Shown one piece after another: positions 51,611 to 60,907 of a DNA stretch of 64,000 bases (position 1 is the first letter of the stretch; every line of letters starts with the position of its first letter). The stretch comes from CAVXXD01 sp963765625. GTDB lineage: Bacteria > Actinomycetota > Geothermincolia > Geothermincolales > Geothermincolaceae. Where the stretch lies: assembly GCA_963765625.1 (NCBI GenBank), contig CAVXXD010000010.1, positions 1 through 64,000 on the forward strand, written 5' to 3'. Made by a program: the position numbers and the translations under genes. The notes under the pieces are model-generated. The model ran no database searches and had not been told where the DNA came from. It saw nothing but the letters and a program-made list of their open reading frames with translations.

Positions 51611-53962
51611 TTAAGGAGCGTACCCCGCCACGTCGTGGCCACCTGTCCAGCCGTTGTAGTCGAAGTACATGGGGCGCTCGACGATGATCGGTTCGTCCGA
51701 GTACACCTGGGCGGAGATGTCCTGATCCGCCCCAACGTCGCTGTTTACGTTTACGGTCAACCTGGTATTAGCGGTCACCGTCCACTCTCTGGTAATCACC
51801 TGCGCACTGGTGGTGAAGTAGCTGATAGTGACATGGGCGTCGCTATCCCCCGGATTCTGCAGGCAGAGCCACTCTTCGAAGTTGGTCCTGGTGGTCCCTT
51901 CCGCGAAGAACCAGTTGCCGGCAGTGAAATAAGCCCCCAGTACGTCGTGCCCTCCGGTCCAGGCGCCGTGGTAGTTGAAGTACATAGGGCGCTCGGCGAT
52001 GAAGTTTGAAGGTGATTTGAGGTAAACACTGCAATCCTTGTCCGGCCCTATCTCCAGGTTCACGGATACCGTGAGGCGCTGAAGCGCGGGGACCGTGTAG
52101 GCTCTGGAAATGGGGTCACCCTGACCAGCCCCCAGCTGATATGTGGCGGTTACGATCAAGGGGGCGGTTCCCGGGTTCTGCAGGCAGAGCCACTCTTCGA
52201 AGGCTCCATCGACAACACTGTTTCTAGTGGTGCCCTCAGCGAAGTACCATTCAGTGTTGGGGAAGTTGGTTCCGATCACGACATGGCCGCCCGTCCAGTT
52301 GTTGACGGCCAGTCCCAGGTAATCGAAGTACATGGGGCGCTCGGCAACCACACCCTCGGTGCTTTCCAGGTAGAGGCTCACGTGCTTCCCGGTTCCAATC
52401 TGGTTCTTGGTATTGAATGTGGCGCGGGAATGGGCTCCCACGGAATCCGAAACGGTTTCTTCTCCCACTCCTTCCACCATGTAGTGGAAGGTGAGGTCCG
52501 CCGCCGCGGCTCCCGGGTTGAGGACGGTAATGTACTCGTCGAACTCGGGCAGGGTGTTGCCTTCGGCGAAGTACCAGTCGGTGTCGGGGGCAACGGCTCC
52601 TAAGGCATCCGAGCCGCCTGTCCATATACCGTTGTAGTTGAAGTACATCGGCCTCTCCGCAACCAAGTCCGGGGTGCTGGATTGGATTACGATGGATACG
52701 TCCTTATCTGCTCCCACCTCGCTGTTCACGTTCACGGTGGATCGTGAGTTTGCGGGCACGGAGTAGTTCGCGTCCTGGGTGGTGCCGTCCGAGAACAGGT
52801 AAGCGACCTCGGCACTCGCAGCCTGGTCGCCGGAGTTCCCCAGGCACAGGTACTCCTGGAAATTGGTACGGGTGGTGCCTTCCGCGAAATAGAAGGCGGA
52901 CTGCCCTACCGGTACGGCGTTCGCCGTTGTAGTAAGGGTGCTGGTGTCGCTCACGGACGGATCCCCGGTAGAGGTGAAAGTCGCAAGGGCAATGTCGGTG
53001 GCACCTTCAAGTGCTTCTGCCGGTATGGTTACGGTGACCCTTCTGAGGCTGCTCGCCCCTGCCGCGATCGGGCCTACCGGCGCCGGAACCGATGTCGGCC
53101 AGGCGTTGCCCGTCACCGTGGCGGTGAAGGTGTCGGCGTAGTCACCGATATTGGTCACCATGAGATTGTAGCTCACCGTGGTTCCGGGCCTGCCGGACCT
53201 GGCATCGGTCTCAGGAGCCACATCTACTCCCCAATTTCCCGGGAAAAGAGGATTTGTGCCGGTGATGGAGTCAACCGTGACCGCTCCGTCCAGTGCCAAC
53301 AACCGCCCGTTCACCGTGGCCCCGGTGGCCGCCGTGATGGATGCCTGTGCCAGTATATTCCCCTCGAAATGAGTGTTGGTTCCCAGGGTCGCGGAACTTC
53401 CGACCTGCCAATAGATATTGGCGGACTGGGCCCCGCCGGCGAGGACCACGTTACTGTTGCCTGCTGCCGTGATGAGCGTGGAGGCCATCTTGAATATAAA
53501 GACAGCATTGGGGTCGCCCAGGGCATCGAGCGTGAGCGTGCCGGTTATCCCGAAATCTCCCGCGGCTGAATCGTAGACGTCCGGAGTCAAGGTTGTCCCA
53601 CCAAGCTCGGTTCCAATCGTCTGGCCCGTCGCTCTTGAAGCGGCATCGTTGAATGCGATCAACAGATCGGCCTTGGCCGCAGCCGCGATAGCGTCACCCA
53701 GGTGTACTTCCCCGTTCACTATCGCGGGTGGCACTCCAGTAGTAAACGTAGTGCCGGGATGGACCCCGACATCTCCATTGATGATGGTCCCTCCCGTGCT
53801 GGTGATTGTCGAGCCGGCCAGCAGCGTATAGCTGGAAGCTGTTCCGAGGGCTACCGGCAGCGGGGCAGCCATGCTCGTTGCGGACGCTCCGATCACGCCC
53901 AGCAGTACCAGCAACGGAGTCAGCAGCAATCCCACGAATCGCATCTTATTTTCTGTTTTCAC
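51611..53962 (-). CDS. Secreted ice-binding-like (DUF3494) protein with four C-terminal repeats
   Basis: A 783-residue secreted protein with signal peptide (ends about residue 32). Residues 33-240 match the DUF3494 ice-binding/adhesin fold (LGTASSYTLLAGSTITSTGG, then LTLDALGDPNAVFIFKMAST). A CARDB-like domain (about 250-345) follows. Four repeats of about 115 residues begin FYFAEGTT, and their recurrent cores read VAERPMYFNYNG and WTGGxD. The same repeat type ends the protein at 57.4-60.8 kb. The GTG at 53962 has AAGGAG eight bases upstream. Its role is probably surface adhesion or particle binding. Confidence 0.82.
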   Translation of the reverse strand: MKTENKMRFVGLLLTPLLVLLGVIGASATSMAAPLPVALGTASSYTLLAGSTITSTGGTIINGDVGVHPGTTFTTGVPPAIVNGEVHLGDAIAAAAKADLLIAFNDAASRATGQTIGTELGGTTLTPDVYDSAAGDFGITGTLTLDALGDPNAVFIFKMASTLITAAGNSNVVLAGGAQSANIYWQVGSSATLGTNTHFEGNILAQASITAATGATVNGRLLALDGAVTVDSITGTNPLFPGNWGVDVAPETDARSGRPGTTVSYNLMVTNIGDYADTFTATVTGNAWPTSVPAPVGPIAAGASSLRRVTVTIPAEALEGATDIALATFTSTGDPSVSDTSTLTTTANAVPVGQSAFYFAEGTTRTNFQEYLCLGNSGDQAASAEVAYLFSDGTTQDANYSVPANSRSTVNVNSEVGADKDVSIVIQSSTPDLVAERPMYFNYNGIWTGGSDALGAVAPDTDWYFAEGNTLPEFDEYITVLNPGAAAADLTFHYMVEGVGEETVSDSVGAHSRATFNTKNQIGTGKHVSLYLESTEGVVAERPMYFDYLGLAVNNWTGGHVVIGTNFPNTEWYFAEGTTRNSVVDGAFEEWLCLQNPGTAPLIVTATYQLGAGQGDPISRAYTVPALQRLTVSVNLEIGPDKDCSVYLKSPSNFIAERPMYFNYHGAWTGGHDVLGAYFTAGNWFFAEGTTRTNFEEWLCLQNPGDSDAHVTISYFTTSAQVITREWTVTANTRLTVNVNSDVGADQDISAQVYSDEPIIVERPMYFDYNGWTGGHDVAGYAP
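51614..52910 (-). repeat. Four ~115-residue surface-module repeats (DUF5719-like)
   Basis: This part of the gene encodes four repeats of the module starting (F/W)(Y/F)FAEG and ending ERPMYF(N/D)Y...GGxD, at about 52910-52570, 52570-52250, 52250-51920 and 51920-51614. They look diverged at DNA level, so they are old duplications. They are probably Ig-like β domains. Confidence 0.7.
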
Positions 53963-54100
53963 TGCCTCTTCTCCTTTGCATTATCCGGTCTTAACCAACA
54001 TTGCCTATATACCCCGATGCCCTCTTGGTTAACCATCGATGCTTGCCATGATCCCGGGATGAGTAGACTGGCATATATGTGGCTCGGCTCCCCCAAAATC

Positions 54101-54130
54101 AAATAGACGAGCTTGAAGCCTGTCCATTTT
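54101..54130 (-). terminator. Imperfect terminator hairpin after a tRNA-like remnant
   Basis: On the minus strand AAATGGACAGGC, a TTCAA loop and GCTCGTCTATTT form an imperfect hairpin, followed by GATTTT. The left arm shares 13 bases (CCTGTCCATTTTC on the plus strand) with the terminator at 55784-55815. No intact gene precedes it on either strand. Confidence 0.4.
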
Positions 54131-54133
54131 CGC

Positions 54134-54166
54134 TGGTGTTGGAGGCAGGGTTTGAACCTGCGTAGG
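54134..54166 (-). pseudogene. tRNA 3′-end remnant (T arm, acceptor half, CCA)
   Basis: On the minus strand GCAGGTTCAAACCCTGC forms a perfect T arm. CTCCAAC then reads like the 3′ half of an acceptor stem, followed by A and CCA. The matching 5′ half (GTTGGAG) is not found within about 400 bases, so this is not a whole tRNA. It could be a degraded tRNA or an attachment-site scar left by an integrated element. The rest of the gap (53963-54610) holds no recognisable gene. Confidence 0.45.
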
Positions 54167-54610
54167 CTGCGAGGGTGGATATACGGGCCAGGCTCATTGG
54201 CGGGGCACTGTAACGGCCAGCTCCGGAGAGAGGGGCATGTCCATAAAGAACGATTGGCATATAATAGTAGCCTCAGAGTATTAAGGGCATGCTTGTAAAG
54301 GGGGTAACTCATGGAGAACAACCTTAGGTTGGTCCAGTGTTATCCTGCTGGATCCCACTGACGAGATGCTGTCAGAACTTCTTATCTCTACTAAGGCCAT
54401 AGAGTACACATATTCTCCCAGCTTCCAGGTTATATGCTTCGCTCCGTCACTACCCCTGCCCCAGCTGAAAACATACCTCGAGAACGGCCGGGCTATATGA
54501 GCAATTGCCTCTGTTGGCCCCTTGAAAACCTCAGAGCGTTGCTGCCTCCAATTCCCAGGGGATATGATAAAATTGTTACGAAACTTGAAGCTAGGATTGG
54601 GGGGAGTAGA

Positions 54611-55753
54611 ATGACTGAAATCAACGAGATGGCCAAGCTGGCCTATGAGGGCAGTGGCCTGCCGCTTACAACGACCCCGGTTATCGGAAGTCCGGAACAG
54701 GAATATTCTCCTGTTTTCAAACCGGGAACCGAGTCGCTGATGACTGACGAGATCAGGGTCACGATCCTAGGGAGTGGCGATCCGTTTGTAAAAAAGAGCC
54801 AGGCAGCAGCCTCGATCCTTATAGAGGTAGGAAACGAAGAGCGCGACTTCTTCTTTTTTGATTTAGGTTCGGGAGCATTGGCGAATTTCAACGGACTGCG
54901 TTTACCGGTTACGTCGACGACGAAGGTGTTCCTGACACATCTGCATGCCGACCACGTCGGTGACATGGCGACCCTTCTGGGCAGCCTTGCCAAGAGCGGG
55001 CGCAGAGATCCCGTAGAGGTATGGGGTCCGGCCGGAGAGACGGAGTCACTCGGCACCGCTGCTTTTGTTCAAAACCTGGAGTCGTCACTTGCCTGGGATA
55101 CGGAATCGATGTGCGGCCATCCGGGACAATCCGGAACTCATGCAACGGCAACCGAAATACCTTACGACAAGACGGCTACGGTTTATGAGCGAAACGGTGT
55201 CAAGATCTCATCTTTCCCGGTTATTCACATTATGAATGGAGCGGTCGGCTACCGGTTGGATTATAAGGATAGTTCGGTGGTCTTTTCCGGTGATACACGC
55301 CCCTGCAAATACCTCGTCGAGGCCTGTAACAACGCAGACCTTCTCATCCATGAGACCTTTCCATCCGCCAAGGTTTTCGCCAAAAAGGGCGGGGTTCCCG
55401 AGGAGCTTGCCGAAATAATCGTAAACAACAGCCATACGAGCCCGATGATGGCGGGCAAAGTCTTCAAGCAGGCAGGGGCGCGCATGTCGGTCATGTGGCA
55501 CCTTGCTGTCGATCATGAAACGGTGAGTACGGCATTTCCAGAGATGCGCAGCCAATATGAGGGACCTGTAACCATCGCGCAGGACCTGACCGTCTTCAAC
55601 ATCACCAGGAGTGCCATCGTCGTCCGGCAGGCCGAGATCGATCCCGCCGCCTGGCCTGTTGTCGGGAAATCGGTTAATTCGGGGCCGCCCATGTCAGCTC
55701 CAAAGAGCCCACCAGAGTGGTGGAGTGAAGTGCTTCTTTTTCCATCTTCATAG
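54611..55753 (+). CDS. Metallo-β-lactamase-fold hydrolase
   Basis: A 380-residue protein. The metal motif HLHADH is present, with later ligands in HIMNGAVGY, FSGDTRP and MWHLAVDH. DFFFFDLGSGALANFNGL and SFPVIHIMNGAVGYRLDY resemble a subgroup of MBL-fold hydrolases that includes the guanitoxin-pathway enzyme GntH; I hold that only tentatively. The ATG at 54611 follows GGGGAG; the upstream frame to 54434 looks noncoding. Base composition is less GC-rich than its neighbours, hinting at acquisition. A strong terminator follows. Confidence 0.75.
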   Translation: MTEINEMAKLAYEGSGLPLTTTPVIGSPEQEYSPVFKPGTESLMTDEIRVTILGSGDPFVKKSQAAASILIEVGNEERDFFFFDLGSGALANFNGLRLPVTSTTKVFLTHLHADHVGDMATLLGSLAKSGRRDPVEVWGPAGETESLGTAAFVQNLESSLAWDTESMCGHPGQSGTHATATEIPYDKTATVYERNGVKISSFPVIHIMNGAVGYRLDYKDSSVVFSGDTRPCKYLVEACNNADLLIHETFPSAKVFAKKGGVPEELAEIIVNNSHTSPMMAGKVFKQAGARMSVMWHLAVDHETVSTAFPEMRSQYEGPVTIAQDLTVFNITRSAIVVRQAEIDPAAWPVVGKSVNSGPPMSAPKSPPEWWSEVLLFPSS

Positions 55754-55783
55754 CAGTAACAGCTGAGAGTATCTCCCAACACT

Positions 55784-55815
55784 AAATGGACAGGCTTTAA
55801 ACCTGTCCATTTTCT
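55784..55815 (+). terminator. Rho-independent terminator of the MBL gene
   Basis: The arms ATGGACAGG/CCTGTCCAT (extended by two A-T pairs) enclose the loop CTTTAAA, and TTTTCTC follows. It starts 31 bases after the stop. The arm sequence recurs in the imperfect hairpin at 54101-54130. Confidence 0.8.
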
Positions 55816-55996
55816 CTATGCATCAACAACGCCCCCGCATGCTTTCTGCTCCAAGCCATCGGTTCCTGCCTGCCAACATATGCCGTTAAATGATGTAACC
55901 GCCGTCATGCGTGCAGGTAGAGGCGCAGCATGTTTATGCTAAGATGCTTTTGTGAGAAAAACCTCTGCTCAAGGGTGCAAGAAGGAGGAACGAAAG

Positions 55997-57405
55997 ATGA
56001 GCAATGCTCCACGGCTGAGTAAGAATGGATCCGTTTTATGGAAAGGCTGGGGGGCGATCTGCCTTCTCCTGACCCTGCTTCTCGTGGTGTTGACCTTATC
56101 TCCTTTGCCGGCCTCGCTGGCGGCGGGGCGGGGCAAGGACTCCACCGGAAGCGGCAGCGGAGCCGCAGCCGGCACCGCCATCGCGGCCTGGGGAGCTAAC
56201 GGCTACGGGCAGTGCACCGTGCCCGAGCCCAACATCGGCTTCACCTCCGTGGCCGGAGGGACCGCCCACACCCTGGGGCTGAAGGCGGACGGCAGCATCG
56301 CCGCCTGGGGTCGTAACCTCGAAGGCCAGTGTGATGTTCCCGCGCCCAACTCCGGCTTCACCGCCGTATCGGCGGGATCTTACCACAGCCTGGGCCTGAA
56401 AGCGGACGGCAGCATCGTGGCCTGGGGTTACAACAACCAGGGGCAGTGCAATCTACCCACGCCCAACTCCGGTTTCACCGCCGTCTCCGCGGGGGACGTC
56501 CACAGCCTGGGCCTCAAGACGGACGGCAGCGTTGTGGGGTGGGGATTCAACGACTACGGCCAGTGCACCGTCCCGGCCCCCAACTCCGACTTCGTCGCCG
56601 TCTCGGGGGGGTACATGCACAGCCTGGGCCTGAAGGCGGACGGCAGCATCGTCGCCTGGGGCCTTGAACAACAACGGGCAGTGCAATGTGCCCACCCCCA
56701 ACTCCGGCTTCGTCGCCGTGGCTGCCGGATACTATCACAGCTTCGGGCCTCAAGGCGGACGGCAGCATCGTCGGATGGGGGCTGAACGCCCAGAGGGTGC
56801 TCAACATCCCCACCCCCAACTCCGGCTTCACCACGTTGGCCACGGGAACCCAGCATGCTCTCGGCCTCAAGGCGGACGGCAGCATCGTCGGCTGGGGCTA
56901 GAACGACTTCGGCCAGATGCAGCGTCCCGGCGCCCAACTCCGGCTTTGCCGCCGTGGCATGTGGAGACGACTTCAGCCTGGCTCTCCGCCGGGGAACGCC
57001 GGCGAGAGGCTGGGGAGACAACGAAAACGGGCGGTGCGACGTACTCTTCCCCAACTCCGGCTTCACCGCAGTATCCGGGGGTGAATCCCACAGCCTGGGC
57101 CTCAAGGCGGACGGCAGCGTCGCGGCCTGGGGGAATACCTCTAGTGGAAGGTGTAACGTCCCGGCGCCCAATTCAGGTTTCGTCGCCGTAGCGGCGGGAG
57201 GTGAACACAGCCTGGGCCTCAAGGCGGACGGCAGCGTCGGGGGTTGGGGCTACAACGACTACGGCCAGTGCAACGTCCCCTCCCTCAACTCCGATTTCGT
57301 CGCCGTGGCAGCCGGGTATTTCCACAGCCTGGGGGTAAAAGCGGACGGGAGCATCGTAGGTTGGGGATTGAACGGCCACGGCCAGTGCAACATCCCCTGC
57401 CCCTA
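55997..57405 (+). pseudogene. RCC1-repeat surface protein, N-terminal part, with frameshifts
   Basis: The ATG at 55997 (after AAGGAGG) starts a signal peptide (KNGSVLWKGWGAICLLLTL...). RCC1-like repeats of 39 residues follow (WGANGYGQCTVPEPNIGF, HSLGLKADGSI). The frame breaks at about 56661, 56744, 56916 and 57396 (extra bases), and at an in-frame TAG at 56899. Reading across them gives unbroken repeats that lead straight into the open frame at 57423. It is therefore one gene with the next feature, total about 1600 residues. Confidence 0.8.
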
Positions 57406-57813
57406 ACTCCGGTTTCGTAGCCGTGGCAGCGGGATACCTGCACAGCCTGGGCCTCAAGGCGGACGGCAGCGTCGTGGGCTGGGGTTGGAACGACAACGGT
57501 CAGTGCAATACGCCTGGCCCCAACTCCGGATTCGTCGCCATAGCGGCGGGATTTGCCTTCAGCCTGGGACTCAAGGCGGACGGCAGCATCGTCGCCTGGG
57601 GGGACAACTATTTCGGCCAGTGCAACGTCCCCTCTCCCAACTCCGGCTTCACCGCCATAGCGGCGGGATATGGCTTCAGCCTGGGCCTCAAGGCGGACGG
57701 GAGCGTCGTGGGCTGGGGAAGTAACAACGAAGGGCAGTGTAATATCCCGGCGCCAAACACCGGCTACACCGCAATTTCAGCGGGTTACCATCACGGCCTG
57801 GCCCTGAACTATT
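56184..57813 (+). repeat. Fourteen RCC1-like 39-residue repeats (117 bp units)
   Basis: Consensus per unit: V(A/G)WGxNxxGQCxVPxPNSGFxAVxAGxxHSLGLKADGS. I count 14 units, each about 117 bp, with high DNA identity (CCTCAAGGCGGACGGCAGC recurs). They should fold as two seven-bladed β-propellers. Several units carry single-base indels. Confidence 0.85.
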
Positions 57814-60800
57814 ACTGCACTATCTCGGCATCCGCCGGCGCTGGTGGCTCCATCAGCCCTTCGGGGTCCGTAGCGGTGAACTACGGGGCGAACCAGACCT
57901 TCAGTATCACCCCCAGCGCCCACTACCACATAACGGACGTGCTGGTGGACGGGGCCTCGGTGGGGGCGGTTACCTCCTACACCTTCGCCGGCGTCACCAC
58001 CGACCACACTATCAACGCCAGCTTCGCCATCGATCAGAACACCATTACAGCTTCCGCCGGGCCTAACGGCTCCATCAGTCCCTCGGGCTCGGTGGCGGTG
58101 AACTACGGGGCAAACCAGACCTTCAATATCAACCCGAATATCCACTACCATGTGACTAACGTCCTGGTGGACGGAGGCTCAGTGGGGGCGGTGACTTCTT
58201 ACACCTTCAACAACGTAACCGCGGCTCACACCATCAGCGCCACCTTTGCTATCGACACCAACAACATCACTGCATCCGCCGGGCCTAACGGCTCCATCAG
58301 CCCCTCCGGCTCGGTGGCTGTGAATTACGGAGCTAACCAAACCTTCAGCATCACACCCAATAGTCACTACCATGTGGCTGATGTGTTGGTGGACGGAGGC
58401 TCGGTGGGGGCAGTCACTTCCTACACTTTCAATAACGTCACCAGCAATCACACCATCAGCGCCACCTTTGCTATCGACACCAACAACATCACTGCATCCG
58501 CTGGGTCTAACGGCTCCATCAGTCCCTCGGGTTCGGTGGCGGTTAACTACGGGGCGGACCAGACCTTCACGATCAGCCCCAATAGTCACTACCATGTGGC
58601 TGATGTGTTGGTGGACGGAGGCTCGGTGGGGGCGGTGACTTCCTACACGTTCTACAACGTCACCAGCAATCACACCATCAGCGCCAGCTTCTCCATTGAC
58701 ACGAATACGATAACCGCTTCGGCAGGTTCAAACGGCTCCATCGGCCCGTCGGGTTCGGTGGCGGTTAACTACGGGGCGGACCAGACCTTCACGATCAGCC
58801 CCAATAGCCACTACCACGTGGCTGACGTGCTGGTGGACGGAGGCTCGGTGGGGGCGGTGACTTCCTACACGTTCTACAACGTCACCAGCAATCACACCAT
58901 CAGCGCCAGCTTCTCCATCGACACGAATACGATCACCGCTTCGGCAGGTTCAAACGGCTCCATCAGTCCCTCGGGTTCGGTGGCGGTGAACTACGGGGCG
59001 GACCAGACCTTCACGATCAGCCCCAATCGCCACTACCACGTGGCTGATGTGTTGGTGGACGGAGGCTCGGTGGGGGCGGTGGACTTCTTACACGTTCTAC
59101 AATGTCACCGCGGCCCACACCATCAGCGCCACCTTCGCCATCGACACCGAACACCATCACCGCTATCTGCTGGCCCTAACGGCTCCATCAGCCCCTCGGG
59201 CTCGGTGGCGGTGAACTACGGGGCGGACCAGTCCTTCACGATCACACCCGATCTTCATTACCACATCGTCAACGTGGTTGTGGACGGGGTTGACCTGGGG
59301 GTCATAGACAACTACACCTTCTACAACGTCACCGGCCCTCACACCATCAGCGCCACCTTCGCCATCGACACCAACGCCATCGTCGCGTCATCCGGTATCG
59401 ACGGCAACATCAGCCCCTCGGGCGTGGTCAAGGTGGATTACGGCTCGGGTCAGGCCTTCACCATCACCCCCGCTCCCCATTACCACGTGTCCGAGGTGCT
59501 GGTAGACGGATCCTCGGTAGGGGCGGTAACCTCCTACACCATCACCAACGTCACCGGGCCCCGATCCATCCAGGCGTACTTCGCCATCGACACCTTCGAC
59601 TGGTATCTCACCGAGGGATGCACCGACGGGGGCATGGAGACCTGGGTGCTGGTACAGAACCCGGGAAGTGACGATGTCGTCCTCGACCTCACTCTGATGA
59701 CCGAGGAAGGCGCGATCGCTCCGGACGGGCTGCAGGGGGTCGAGCTTCCCGCCGGCACCCGCATCTCTTTCGACCTGGGCTCCTACGTCACCTCGTACAA
59801 CGTCGCCACCGTGGTCACCTCGATCGGCTCGGACGTAGTCTGCGAGCGAGCAGTCTACGGCAACGGCCGCTCCTGGGCGACTGATTCGGTCGGCACCCCC
59901 GCCCCCTCTTCCTCCTGGTATTTCGCGGAAGGAGCCACCGATGGTGGCATGGAGACTTACCTGCTTCTGCTGAACCCCAGCGCCGAAGAGGTACGGGCCG
60001 ACATAACGCTACTGACCTCTACAGGCCCGGCTCTGACCCTTGAGGGTTATGTCATCGAAGCGCAAAGCCGCGCCACCCTCTTCCTCAACGACTACGTCAC
60101 CAGCTACGACGTCTCCATCAAGGTGAAGACGGAGGGGAAGCCCATCGTCTGCGAGCGCTCCGTCTTCGGGGACAACCGCACCTGGGGCCACGATTCCATC
60201 GGAGCGGCCGCTCCCGCTGACACCTGGTACCTGGCCGAGGGCTCTACCGGTGACGGCTTCGAGACCTGGGTGCTGGTCCAGAACCCCAGCCAGACGCCTG
60301 TCACCGTCGACCTTACGCTGATGACGGAGGCTGGTCCTCAGAACCCCACGGCCCTCACCGGCGTCACCATCCCGGCGAACTCGCGCCAGTCGTTCAACCT
60401 GGCCGATTACGTCACCACATACGAGGTCTCCACCCTTGTCGCTTCAAAGGGAGGAGGCGTGGTCTGCGAGAGGTCCATGTACGGGAAGGACCGTACCTGG
60501 GGCACCTGCTCTATCGGCGCGACGGCGCCAGCCGGTACCTGGTACCTGGCTGAGGGCTCTACCGGTGAAGGCTTCGAGACCTGGGTGCTGGTACAGAACC
60601 CCAACGACTTCCCCGTAGCCGTCAGTCTCTCCTTCATGACTTCGGAAGGGCCGGTGGCAGGACCGCAGCTTGTCGCCATTCCCGCTTTCGCCCGTAACTC
60701 ATTCAAGCTCAGCGACTACGTCATCGACTACAACGTCTCCACCGAGGTCGTCTCGGAGGAAGGCGGGATCATCTGCGAGCGGGCCATGTACGGAAACGAC

Positions 60801-60851
60801 GGCGCCTGGGCCCACGACTCGGTGGGTTATGCTCCCGTGAAACCGTTCTGA
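57423..60851 (+). CDS. Giant surface protein: RCC1 repeats, B-repeats and four C-terminal modules (C-terminal part)
   Basis: This open frame of 1142 residues continues the previous feature. It holds the last RCC1-like repeats and then eight ~74-residue repeats resembling bacterial B-repeat domains (NGSISPSGSVAVNYG, VLVDGGSVGAVTSYTF). Four modules of about 110 residues follow, beginning WYLTEGCTDGG and containing CERAVYGNGRSW. The 6th B-repeat has a scrambled stretch (about 59083-59157) caused by three extra bases that together keep the frame. No sortase motif or C-terminal anchor is evident. It is probably a secreted adhesin or surface-layer-associated protein. The track start at 57423 is not a real start. 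Confidence 0.8.
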   Translation: MAAGYLHSLGLKADGSVVGWGWNDNGQCNTPGPNSGFVAIAAGFAFSLGLKADGSIVAWGDNYFGQCNVPSPNSGFTAIAAGYGFSLGLKADGSVVGWGSNNEGQCNIPAPNTGYTAISAGYHHGLALNYYCTISASAGAGGSISPSGSVAVNYGANQTFSITPSAHYHITDVLVDGASVGAVTSYTFAGVTTDHTINASFAIDQNTITASAGPNGSISPSGSVAVNYGANQTFNINPNIHYHVTNVLVDGGSVGAVTSYTFNNVTAAHTISATFAIDTNNITASAGPNGSISPSGSVAVNYGANQTFSITPNSHYHVADVLVDGGSVGAVTSYTFNNVTSNHTISATFAIDTNNITASAGSNGSISPSGSVAVNYGADQTFTISPNSHYHVADVLVDGGSVGAVTSYTFYNVTSNHTISASFSIDTNTITASAGSNGSIGPSGSVAVNYGADQTFTISPNSHYHVADVLVDGGSVGAVTSYTFYNVTSNHTISASFSIDTNTITASAGSNGSISPSGSVAVNYGADQTFTISPNRHYHVADVLVDGGSVGAVDFLHVLQCHRGPHHQRHLRHRHRTPSPLSAGPNGSISPSGSVAVNYGADQSFTITPDLHYHIVNVVVDGVDLGVIDNYTFYNVTGPHTISATFAIDTNAIVASSGIDGNISPSGVVKVDYGSGQAFTITPAPHYHVSEVLVDGSSVGAVTSYTITNVTGPRSIQAYFAIDTFDWYLTEGCTDGGMETWVLVQNPGSDDVVLDLTLMTEEGAIAPDGLQGVELPAGTRISFDLGSYVTSYNVATVVTSIGSDVVCERAVYGNGRSWATDSVGTPAPSSSWYFAEGATDGGMETYLLLLNPSAEEVRADITLLTSTGPALTLEGYVIEAQSRATLFLNDYVTSYDVSIKVKTEGKPIVCERSVFGDNRTWGHDSIGAAAPADTWYLAEGSTGDGFETWVLVQNPSQTPVTVDLTLMTEAGPQNPTALTGVTIPANSRQSFNLADYVTTYEVSTLVASKGGGVVCERSMYGKDRTWGTCSIGATAPAGTWYLAEGSTGEGFETWVLVQNPNDFPVAVSLSFMTSEGPVAGPQLVAIPAFARNSFKLSDYVIDYNVSTEVVSEEGGIICERAMYGNDGAWAHDSVGYAPVKPF
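57820..59595 (+). repeat. Eight ~222-bp B-repeat-type units
   Basis: Each unit encodes TASAGxNGSISPSGSVAVNYGAxQTF and then VLVDGGSVGAVTSYTFxNVTxxHTISATFAIDTN. The middle units (about 58500-59060) are almost identical at DNA level, so recent duplication or conversion is likely. Such repeats are often length-variable. Confidence 0.85.
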
Positions 60852-60868
60852 TACGAATCAAAAAGCCG

Positions 60869-60898
60869 GCAGGCCAGGGAACATATATCCTGACCTGC
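60869..60898 (+). terminator. Weak hairpin after the giant surface-protein gene
   Basis: GCAGGCCAGG pairs with TCCTGACCTGC around an A/T-rich loop, about 18 bases after the stop. There is no clear U-run, so termination strength is doubtful. Confidence 0.35.
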
Positions 60899-60907
60899 TG
60901 CTTCATG

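Noticed and set aside
54101..54500. A tmRNA gene on the minus strand ending with the tRNA-like CCA and terminator
   Set aside because: The 5′ tmRNA half, its TTCGAC motif and a tag reading frame are not seen within about 400 bases; only the 3′ tRNA-like end is present.
57820..59595. CRISPR-like array because of repeated near-identical units
   Set aside because: The units are about 222 bp, in frame and translate into the same protein domain, so they are coding repeats.
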